Source: Dactylorhiza incarnata (lineage: Eukaryota; Streptophyta; Magnoliopsida; Asparagales; Orchidaceae). From it: a stretch of 64,000 bases of DNA. Below are positions 44,379 to 53,785 of this stretch, piece after piece. The stretch is taken from assembly GCA_033032865.1 (NCBI GenBank), contig JAWHQI010000201.1, positions 2,543,501-2,607,500 on the forward strand, in the 5' to 3' direction. The first letter of the stretch is position 1; each line of letters begins with the position of its first letter. The position numbers and the translations under genes were made by a program. The notes beneath the pieces were generated by a model. It saw nothing but the letters and a program-made list of their open reading frames with translations. It was not told the origin of the DNA and ran no database searches.

Positions 44379-46120
44379 TGTTGGAACCTTAGGTTTGATT
44401 TGAGTTAGGATCCACCTTAAGTATCTAAGTTTATATCATAATATATCTTATAACTTAGGTTAAATCAGATTAAGTTAAAAGGCTGAAAATAATATATATA
44501 TATATATATATATATAAATAATATACTAAGAAAAATATATATATAATAATAGGCTAATTAATATAAGAGAAAATAATATAAGAGAAAATATTATAAGAGA
44601 AAATATTATAAGAGAAATTAATATAAGATAATATAAGGGAAATTAAATTTACATATAGTTAGCTGCGTTCGACAAACGTCGAACGTCGCTCAGCATTCAT
44701 CGGACGGCGATCGGCGAAAAGATTATACTATGCAGCGCTCGACAATTTATAGCAAGGAAGCTGCGGTCGACGAACGAGGAACAGCGGTCGACGAATGACG
44801 AACAGTGGTCGACGAATTCCAGCAGATGTTCAGAAACAGTAAATCACATGTTCTGGTCGATGAATGAAATGATGAGCTCGACGAAAGGAGAGCTCAGCTC
44901 GACGAATTTCTGACAGGAATATTTTATATTACTTAGCTTGACTAAAATATATATTTCCTGTCAGACTTTAATAAAGCAATATTTATTTATTCTATTTTAT
45001 ATATTGCTATATATATTGTTGATTTAACAATATAGCTATTGAAGCATTTATTACTAGAGCCGTTGGCAGAAAGCAATAAATGTTGTAGCCGTTGCAGCAA
45101 TGCCAAACACGGCAAGAGTTGTTCTCAAGGAACTGGGAAATGAAAGAGACATTAATTCTTTCCTCTTTCGTCGACAAGGATTTAAACAGAATATACAACA
45201 GCAGATAATATATATCAAGATATATATATATATATATAGATGTTAATCTCTCGACAGAAGAGCTAAAAAAAGAATAGAACAAAACATATTAATATTGTTG
45301 TACAGGAAATCCAAGAAGAAGAACAGAGCAAAAAGAAGAAGCAGATCATATATACTTATATCTTCTTTTTGCTAACATCATTCTTGCAGATCTTCTACAA
45401 CCAGAGACACAAAATCAATATCACATGCTCAGGAAGAAGAAGAAGAAGAAGAAGTGTATCACAATCTAGAGAAGAAGCTCCATCCTCAAGCTGTCATCTA
45501 AACTAAATCAGACAGGGGGAGTCTTCTTCAACATCATCTTCATCAAGAGTCTTCTCATCACAAAAGAGAAGAACAATAAATCTTTCCCTTTCTCCTTCCC
45601 CATCTAGTATAGGGTTAATACTCCCTTCAAAAGTTTACCTGTTGGTGGCAAGACACCTGATCAAAAAATCTAGTTGGTTTATATGCACTGGTCAAAAGCT
45701 TATAGGTAAATTGGGCACCTGATCAAACCTCCATTGGTGTGTGGACACCTGATCAAAAACACCTTGGTGTAAGGGAACCTGATCAACTCTCCTAGTGGAT
45801 TCCTACCAGTGGGTAGAAGAGTAGATGTACCCGGGTTTTGGGGAACTACTATATTTCTCTGTGTCATCTGGATGTGCTTTGCATTCTTTGTTTTATTCCT
45901 TATTTGTTGTGCTGATTTTTATATGTCTTTTAACTGTTTGTGTTTATTACTCAATCAGCAAACAACACACTTATATATATATATATCTTTTATTTTTGGA
46001 AGTAAAACTTAAACAAGAGTTTTAAACAGATAATAAGAACTAAACTCTCCTTTTAATTGGTATCAAAGCAGGTTGATTTTATCAATCACCCTCATCAGAG
46101 GATATCAATTGTCCCTTTCA
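44379..46120 (+). repeat. D2 3' LTR
   Basis: 1742 bp, with GTCGACGAA cluster (44665-44910), CACCTGATCAA repeats, fossil PBS (46058-46068) and end CCCTTTCA before AAACC. Confidence 0.87.
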
Positions 46121-46849
46121 AAACCCAAGTGAACCTTGAGTAATCATCAACAACTACAAGGGCGTAGGCCTTCCCTCCTAAGCTATGAACTGACATAGGA
46201 CCAAACAAATCTATATACAGTAAAAATAAGCACCTAGAAGACTCTTTGTTAGATATGCTTTTAAAGTTGGTCCTAGTCTGCTTTCCAAGTTGGCAAGCTT
46301 GACAAGGACCATCTTTGATGCACTTAATATTAGGTCCATTACTAACTAGGTCTTGTGAGAGAAGCTTTCCTATTGTCTTATAGTTGATGTGTGCAAGTCT
46401 CTTGTGCCATTGTACACATAAAGCCTCTTTACCATCAGCTACAAGACATATGGGCATGGAAGAATTTGTATTGAGAAAGTTTAAGCAATAAATATTGCCA
46501 CTCTGAGTGCCAGTTAAGGTAGCCTCAGAATTTGAGGACTTCTTAATTAGGCACTTGTCCGTGTGGAAATTAATAACAAAGCCTAAATCACAAAGTTGAC
46601 TTATGCTTATGAGATTGTTTTTCAACCCCTCCACATAAGCTACCTTTGTGATGGTAACTAACCCATTAGAGATGTTGCAATAGCCCCTGGTCACCCCCCC
46701 TTCTGAACCTCCAAAGATCATGGTTGGTCCATTCTCCACAGGGATGAACTCTCTTAAGTACTTTCTGACTCCAGTCATGTGCCTGGAGCAGCCACTGTCC
46801 AAATACCAAATTGGAGATTGGTTGGCATTTGGACATACCTACCAAACAA
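46121..46849 (-). pseudogene. C2 protease and integrase N-terminal part
   Basis: Open from about 46802 down to the D2 junction: YLDSGCSRHMTG keeps the catalytic DSG, then GGSEGGVTRGYCNI, SQLCDLGFVINFHTDKC, the zinc domain LCVQWHKRLAHINYKTIGKLLSQDLV...CQACQLGKQTRTNFKS, and the core start YIDLFGPMSVHSLGGKAYALVVVDDYSRFTWV with the first catalytic Asp. D2 then interrupts. Upstream, stops lie between gag and the protease (TGA shared with C1; TAG at W*VC, C2 only). Confidence 0.85.
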
Positions 46850-49013
46850 ATCACTTCCCCTTAGGTACCCAATATGGATTGGGTACTTGGTTTCTGTTAG
46901 GGTGGTATAATGGAACAACAAACCTCTGAGGGTTGCACTCTCCTTGCATTGAGACCTGTTGGGTTGAACCAATAGTCCAAAGCAAAGTGGCCTACTTTCC
47001 CACAGCACCAGCATTCATATCTGTTATATCTTCTCTTCTGCTTCATCATCTGAATGGGTTGGCAGTGCTGATGAGCAAGAGAGAAGGCTTCTTGCCTAAC
47101 AGATCTTGGGTGAACCTCATATGTGTGAGTCTGGGGAGGAATTAGTCTCACCACATTTTGGTTCACCTTCTTGGGAACAGGCTTTGTATGAACAGCCTTT
47201 CCCCTTCCCTTAACTGTTGTTGCTGCAGGTTTGTGGTCTGAAGGACTTGACACCAACACCTTCTTATAGGAAGGTCTAGCTTTAGGATCTTTGCCCGCAA
47301 TTGTCTCCTAATTGAAACCGATACCAGCTCTGAACTGTCCAGAGAAGGTGTCGATGATGGGCAGGATAGTTTTGGGCATAGAGAAGTTGGATGCAAGTTT
47401 CTTCTCAGCCAACAGCATTTCCTCAAGGTCCTTGATGACCTTGTTCTTCTGTCCTAATTCAGCATTCTTAAGCCTTATGGCGTCCTTGAATTTGTCCACT
47501 TCTTTGCTCATAATAGCCAGCTTCTCAGTTGTCTCCTAGAGCTTAGATTGAACGGGCTTCAAGGAATCTAACTCCTTAGCCTAGACTTTGAGGATTTTCT
47601 TACAGCTTTTGAAAGCTTTCCACAAGGCTTTATAATGCCTTATCAGTTCAGACTCAACCTCATGTTGGGATCTTGAGGCTGTGTTGTTGGCAGCAGACAC
47701 ACCCTCATCATCATGCAAGGAATCTACAACTGATTTAGAATCAGAGTCAGAAAGAGAAGTTCTGTTAGTTACCTTCCCAGGAGAGATGTCATCCTGGTTG
47801 TCTTCACTAATGGCCATCAAACCAATGAGTGCATCTTCCTCAGTTCCAGAGGAGCTTGAGTCAGAATCACTCAGTGTTCTGATCTTCTTGGCCATGAATC
47901 CTTTTTCAGATTTCCTCTTGCTCCTTGAGCTTCTTCTTTATTCATGGTTCCTCGGTTCCTTCTTCTTAGAGGGGCAGTCAGCAGCCATGTGACCTGTCTT
48001 GCTGCAGGAATATCAAACAGTATTATTTAAATCATATTTACCAGGGTTAGATATGTACCTTTCCTCCATGGGGGCTCTAGATCTGTCATGATAATCAGAT
48101 CTTCTAGAGCTTGAGGAGGGGTTTCTGTGATTGTCCCTCCTCCTTCTGTGTAACAGCTTCTTGAACTGTTTTGAGAGAAGGGCCACCTCTCTGTCAGTAT
48201 CATTAGAATCTGAAGGGCTGGCTTCTGATTCTTCAATGCTCTCAGATCTATTCTGAGTTGTAGAGATCTTGCTCTTAGATCTTCTCGCGCTCTCAGCTTT
48301 TAGAGCGACAGTTCTGTCTCTTGAGCTCCCCTTTGAGCTTTCTTCTTCAGCCTTCCTGGTGTTGAGCTGAAGTTCATGGGACAATAACTTCCCATACAGA
48401 TTCTTGGGCTCTATGATGCCCAGCTGACCCATCTCTCTGATGGCACAGATTTTGATGTCCCATACCTTTGTGAGGGATCTAAGAAACTTTTCATTAAGAT
48501 CAGAGTTGGTGAACTCTCTTTCATAGTTTCTTAGTCCATTCACTATCTTGAAGAATCTCTCATAACAGTTAGAGATTATTTCATTCTTGCCTTGTTTGAA
48601 GGCCTCATACTCTTGGTTGAGAAGGGATTTCCTATCATCCCTTACCTCATCAGTACCCTCCATATACATGATCAGGGAGTCCCATATCTCCTTGGTCGTT
48701 TTGTAGTGAATCAGGTTCTGGAGGATTGAGTCATCTATGGAACTCACTATGACATTTTGGGCCCTCTTATCTAGGCCTGCCAGGATTAGCTCGTCCTTGT
48801 TCATGTCCTCATACTTTTTATCACCTTCCTTGTTGGATCATTGGTGGAGGGAGTTGTATGGATAAAGGGACCCTGTTGGACTGTTAAGTAAATTCTTGGA
48901 TTAGCCGCCTCCATGAAAAGCCTTACCCTTTCCTTCCAGATGGGAAGGTTCTCCTTTGTGCAGATTGGGAGTTTCACGGGTCTCATTTCCCGATTCTGAT
49001 CTCCACCAGCCAT
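46850..49013 (-). pseudogene. gag: C2 gag
   Basis: The start ATG (49011-49013) gives MAGGDQNREMRPVKLPICTKENLPIWKERV. A one-base loss near 48813 shifts the frame, then it is open from 48804 to 48013 (MNKDELILAGLDKRAQNVIVSSIDDSILQNLIH, ...GKNEIISNCYERFFKIVNGLRNYEREFTNS). A TGC-to-TGA change near 48013 removes the first Cys of the CCHC knuckle. Later stops: near 47581 (CAG to TAG), the shared TAG near 47536, and CAG to TAG near 47308. The second knuckle CWCCGKVGHFALDY has lost its last Cys. It is better preserved than C1 in the first third. Confidence 0.87.
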
Positions 49014-49069
49014 GGTGAGTCGTTCCACGATCTTGATCAGACGATTAAGTCTTCTTTTGATCAACCTCC

Positions 49070-49080
49070 CTTTGATACCA
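49070..49080 (-). other. C2 primer-binding site (initiator tRNA-Met type)
   Basis: TGGTATCAAAG on the minus strand, two bases after the LTR-c end; one base differs from the C1 site. Confidence 0.83.
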
Positions 49081-49082
49081 CT

Positions 49083-50950
49083 TGTTGTTAATTGAACGTT
49101 CACCTAGAGGGGGGGGGGGTGTTAGGTGATCTGGGTTCTTTTCATAATATTAGCGCGAGTTACGAATATTCAAGCGTAGTACAAAAGTATCGGACAAATA
49201 AATCACAACAGTTGACACAAGATCTAAAGAGGTTCCTCAAGATCAGGTGTCTTGAGTAGTCCTCTGTCCCTCTGCGCCTACCTAGCAGTGTCCTAGGCTC
49301 GGAAAACTCCGCCAAAACTTCAGGCCCTCAAGCCTTACAACACGGACCCGCAAATCCTACAGCCTAAGCCCGCAAGCACCTACTACACCCAAGCCCGCAA
49401 GCTCGATAATCAGGCCCTCAAGCCCTACCTAGCTCAGACCCACAAGTCTAGCCTCTGCCCTGGCCCGCAAGCCTCACAGGTCTCAAGCCTTTAAGCTTGA
49501 CGATATCGGACCCGCAAGTCCACTGCCCTGGTCCTCAAGCCTCACAGCTCTCCAGCCCTCAAGCTAGACAAAATCGAACCCGCAAGTCCTCTTCCCTGGC
49601 CCTCAAGCCTCACAGCTCTCCAGCCCTCAAGCTAGACACTTAGATCTGAAACCAGATCTTACATGTTTGGCCCGCAAGCCTTACAAGAAATTACAGTGAT
49701 GAGAACTTGTTTCTTCTGCCTGATGATGATTGAGAACTTAAGGTTGAAGAAGATGTTTCTGATTCAGATCTTGAAAGCACAGTTCTTCTTCAATCTCTTT
49801 TCTTAGTCTGATGAGGAACAACTTCTTATCAGTCAATGGAGATGACTGATTCTTCTGAGAACGCTTGATTCTTGTTCTCTACAAGTTCTTCTTCTTCTCC
49901 GCAGAATGTACTGTTGTATTGAGAAGCAACGCCGGGATTCTTTCTGATTGATTTTTTGCATTAGGGCAACCTCTTATCTCTTTAATAAGACTGCGAGGCT
50001 CTCAACGGTCTTCTGAAGAAGTTCCTTAAGCTTCAGATGCCCCATACCTTAAGAGCACGCGCTGATTGGACAATCAGGCGGTGGCATTAGTTGCTGACAG
50101 CGCGTCCGCAACATTTGAATTCCGCCTCGATGATATTTCCAGCTTTATGCCGATACTGACAGCATTATGGCGATATAGATAATATCTCGACGACAGGACT
50201 TTGTCGATGCCTTAGGCCTTGATAGATCTTCAAGTCTTCTAGCTTCTGCCTCTGACATTGATATCTCAACGATACGAGATATTCTGGCATTTTTGTATAT
50301 ACGGCGATATGTTATCTCTAACTGTGTCATCGTGATCTTCTTCCTTGTAGTCTGTCGTCATAATCACTTTGTTCTTTTGATGACATGAGCGATATCATGT
50401 CGACAGATTATGCTTTAGCAACTGCTTGTCTTAAGCTGTCCTTCTTCAGTCTTCTCGACGTCATGCCTTCTTTATGACTATATATGTTCTTCTCGACGAC
50501 AAGGCTACTTTGTTGATGTCGACGATACTACATCTTCACGATGACATTCCTTCCTTTGATATCTTTATGTCTTCTCTGCGTTTGACGAACTTCATTCTGC
50601 GTTCGAGGAACTTCACTGTCCCGTCTCTGCGTTCGACAAACTTCATTCTTCGTTCGATGAACAGCATTTTGCGTTCGACGAACTCACCAAGTATCAACGT
50701 TTGCTTCTGTCCTATCTTTGCGTTCGACGAACTTCGTTCTTCGTTCGACGAACTTCATTCTTCGTTCGACGAACTCGCCAAGTCTCAGCATTTGCTTTGC
50801 TTATCATCATGATGACAAGCATACTTTGTCGATGACATCTCCTATAACTTCCTGAGATTATGAGCTAGAGAAGTGATCAAATACAAAGTGAAGTTTTCTT
50901 GACTTGGTGACTTTTTCAAATCAGGAATCATGTGGGCAAGATTCCCAACA
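49083..50950 (-). repeat. LTR-c of composite C (outer 5' LTR)
   Basis: 1868 bp, ending at TTCCCAACA next to the GAATC duplication. It contains an 11-G run, the CAAG tandem block (about 49320-49680) and a TTCGACGAA cluster (50575-50785). Confidence 0.9.
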
Positions 50951-50955
50951 GAATC
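50951..50955. repeat. Target-site duplication GAATC, right copy (composite C)
   Basis: Matches 5227-5231. Confidence 0.85.
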
Positions 50956-51644
50956 TTTCTCGAAAACCCCGTATTATTCACCAATATAGCTTGACATAAA
51001 AAAATAGAAGAAGAAAATTTCAATTAAAAAATTCAAAAGATCCTATGTCATTGGGAATAAGATTTCATTCCGCAAACATAGGCACCCAATAAAATTTTAA
51101 TAGATCATATGTCAATGGGAATAAGATTTCATTCCTTAAACATAAGCATTGAGTTAATAAATTTTTGTTTGAATTTGTTTCCCCTCGTAAACCACGGTGG
51201 GCGCAAAACAAACAAAATCAAAAGGAGGCGTGAGAGGATAAAATTCATCACCCCTAATTCAAAACCTTTTCTTTTGCCAAAGCTTTGCACCCCTTTCCCC
51301 TAACCAATTTCTTATTCTTAGACTTAATTTAAAATCTTTTGAGATAATTAATAACTTGTATTATTTCCTCCAAAATTCGTAAAAGCAAAGGTTTCAATAA
51401 TTCTGATCTAATCTTGTTTACTAACGATTGAAATTTTGCTTGCTATTTGGTTAATCAAGAAGTATTTTGGCTAAGAAATTTCTCCCTACTTAAATCATTT
51501 GCATAATTTAGGACTTAACTCGTTATACTTCGGATTTTTATTTTTCGGGCCCTTTTGATTAAATAAAATGATAGCCAAAAAATTTGAACTAATATTAATC
51601 ATGTATAGATCTCTCTTACTTTTTCTCTGGAATAACAACAACTT
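50956..51644 (+). other. Element A 3' non-coding region, right part
   Basis: Continuation of A after C. It holds the hairpin block at 51042-51270 and sequence homologous to F 21040-21420 (for example GCCAA...CCCCTAACCAATT, AATTTAGGACTTAACTC). No reading frame. Confidence 0.75.
51042..51270 (+). other. Triple two-tier hairpin block in the element A 3' region
   Basis: Homologous in position to F 20824-21045. Hairpin 1: outer CCTATGT/ACATAGG (51042-51048, 51076-51082), inner GGAAT/ATTCC. Hairpin 2: outer CATATGT/ACATAAG (51106-51112, 51140-51146, one mismatch), inner GGAAT/ATTCC. Hairpin 3: outer AAAAGG/CCTTTT (51220-51225, 51265-51270), inner GTGA/TCAC extended by GG/CC around a C-C mismatch, with loop GAGGATAAAATTCA as in F hairpins 1 and 2. 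Confidence 0.65.
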
Positions 51645-51659
51645 AAGTATGGGGGTATT
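51645..51659 (+). other. Element A polypurine tract
   Basis: AAGTATGGGGGTATT, identical to the F PPT, placed directly before the A 3' LTR. Confidence 0.8.
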
Positions 51660-52036
51660 TGATTAATAGTAAATTATACATATTTTAGTATAGTTTTAAG
51701 CATAGTTTTAAGTAATTGTACATATTTCATATAACTTATTAAATTAATGATTTGTGTGAGCTAATATATATATATATATACATATCTTTATATGTAAAAA
51801 GGAACTATTTACGTATTTAAATATATATGTAAATAAATTTATAAAGTATTTAAAAATGTATGTAAATATTTATTAAATAAAATTTATGTCTATATTTATA
51901 AATATGAACTTTAATATGTTAAATATATAATAATAAAATTAACTATATGAAAATATAAACTATAAAGAGTTAATATATTTGTGAATGTATTTATTTTAGT
52001 ATGAATTTTTGAATGTTTTTATATTTATTTTATTTA

Positions 52037-52068
<32 letters not shown>

Positions 52069-52583
52069 ATTAAAGTTAATAAAAATGATGTATAATACTA
52101 TACTAATATATATATATATATATATTATTAAGTTAATAAATAAAAGATAATAAAAAAAATATTAATAAAAGTTAATGTATAAATATTATCTGTATTTTAA
52201 ATTTAAAGAAAATATTTATTAATATAAAAATTTTTGTAAATATATATAATATAAATAATATAGTTCTTGTGTTTACAGAAATGAGCACTTGGCTTAGTGG
52301 GTGTGGTCTGGTTAACTTCGGCAAAGGAGGCGGGATCGAGACCAAGCCAGAGCATTTTTGCCTCTATTTAATCCGCTACCAGAACCGTTGAGACCCAGAA
52401 CAGCTGAGACCTGCCAGAATCGCTGAGCAACTCACATTCCAGCTAACTAAGTAGACATGGCAGCCCACCCCCCCAATCATTTCATTGCACCCCAATTTCT
52501 GCCTATAAATAAGGGTTTTTTTTCATGTTTTTGAATCTTTTAGAACCCAAGTACGTGTTTATTGAGTTTTTTTGAGTGTTTGT
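51660..52583 (+). repeat. Element A 3' LTR, first part
   Basis: It starts TGATTAATAG after the PPT. A long TA-rich stretch (51755-52260) with (TA)n runs is followed by a GC-richer part with a tRNA-like Pol III promoter pattern, repeated CAGAAC/TCGCTGAGA motifs (52378-52435) and a TATA-like CTATAAATAAG (about 52503). Interrupted by E at 52584. Confidence 0.8.
52283..52354 (+). other. tRNA-related sequence with A and B boxes in the A 3' LTR
   Basis: TGGCTTAGTGGG (52290-52301) fits the Pol III A box and GGATCGAGACC (52333-52343) fits the B box, 31 bases apart as in tRNA genes. The ends do not pair as an acceptor stem and there is no clear anticodon arm, so it is not a functional tRNA. It could be a SINE head or a decayed tRNA pseudogene captured by the LTR. 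Confidence 0.45.
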
Positions 52584-53785
52584 TGTTGGATCTGTAGGCG
52601 CCCTTAGAGGGGGGGGGGGTGAATAAGGGTTTTAAAAACTTTAGTGATATTTTGAAAAGCTTTGTAATAATGCAAGACAAAGACAATAAGAAGTCAAGTA
52701 AAACAATTGAAATAAAGAAGAAACATGCTTTATTAATATCAAATATGGTTTTACAAAGGTTGACTTCTATAACGCTAGAAATTGGTGGCGATGAATAGTA
52801 AACTCTTTTTGTTTTCTATCCCGACTCGCATCCCCACGAACCGGTGGCCCTAGCCTATCCTCCCCGGATTCGGCCTCAAGCCGATCTAGCCAACCCTTCC
52901 CCGGATGTGGCCTCGAGCACCCCCTAGACCTAGCCTAGATCTAGTTTCCAACACGAGGCGAGTTTCCCCCCTAAGTCCTACCCAGACCTAGTCGCCAATA
53001 CGAGGCAATTTCACTAACCGTTTACAAGAAGAATATGAAATGAAAATAAATAAAAAGTCCCTCTTGATGAACTTCTGAAGTTGGAGACGAAGATCCGCTG
53101 TTGAATAAGCGTTGTAGAAGCGGACTTCGTTTGGATCCGGCGTGATGAGATTCTCCTTCAGAAGTTTGCAGAACTTTGGTTGGACATCAACTTTCGGCCA
53201 AGATAGCCTCTGGAATTCTGACACTCTATCTCTCTCTCTAATTTCTGTAATGTCTGTCTAAAATGAGAGAAGAGACGTCCTTTTTATAGCCTCAGCGCTA
53301 GCTCCTGTGCTAGCGGTACCGCCGGCGCTATTCCATATTAGGACACATTCTGCGCGGCAGAATCTTCAATCCGAGGAAACAATTCTCCCTTGCCTACTGT
53401 GCTCCTCGCTATCGCCTGTGCTATCGGATATCGCCTGGCGCTATCTCCTTCTATAAGTTCTCCCGGCAATTGCGCTTTGAGCCAATATTTCGTCGAACAG
53501 GAATTCGTCGTACGCCGCTAAGAGTTTGTCGAACGTTTTTCGTCGAACGAGATTTCGTCGAATGCCGCTAAGAGTTTGTTGAACGACACCTAGCGGCTGC
53601 GCTAGTACTACCGCCAGCCCTAGTAGGTGTTTTGGTTTTGATGGCTCAACTTTGGAGGCAACCTTCTTATGTAATCCTTGAGTCATGTGGACTTTGTTAT
53701 CCTGCACACTTAAACACACAAGATCAAATACACATAGGATTTGTTATTCTCAAACCTAGGAGATGCGGAAGACCGTGTTCCAACA
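52584..53785 (-). repeat. Element E 3' LTR
   Basis: 1202 bp. G run of 11 near one end, TATA box on the minus strand (53279-53288, TATAAAAAGG), GCGCTAGC motifs (53295-53330, 53405-53450, 53590-53625) and a TTCGTCGAA cluster (53480-53585). Confidence 0.93.

Larger units (their letters stand above)
41279..46120 (+). mobile_element. Element D2: second copy of gag-only element D
   Basis: LTRs 41279-42992 (left end cut) and 44379-46120. The right flank AAACC is the same integrase position as D1. About 70 bp of C and the first 30-odd bases of D are missing at the left junction, so the left TSD is lost. The internal region keeps the PBS that D1 has lost. It arose with the duplication of C, not by a second insertion. 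Confidence 0.87.
5232..50950 (-). mobile_element. Composite C: Sirevirus-type Ty1/copia element in tandem (three LTRs, two internal regions)
   Basis: On the minus strand this reads LTR-c (49083-50950), internal C2, LTR-b (36681-38493), internal C1, LTR-a (5232-7120). All three LTRs start TGTTGGGAATC and end close to AACAACA. A tRNA-iMet-type PBS adjoins LTR-c and LTR-b, and a GGGGGAG-type PPT adjoins LTR-b and LTR-a. Only the outer ends have a TSD. Both internal regions carry insertion D at the same base and share lesions, so they are duplicates of one already damaged copy. Gag with CCHC knuckles, PR-IN-RT-RH order and multiple PPT-like motifs fit the Sirevirus lineage. Confidence 0.9.

Noticed and set aside
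41279..46120. D2 as an independent insertion of D
   Set aside because: The right junction falls at the same base of C as D1 with the same AAACC flank, so it was duplicated with C.
52283..52354. Functional tRNA gene
   Set aside because: The A and B boxes fit, but the ends do not pair and no anticodon stem is apparent.
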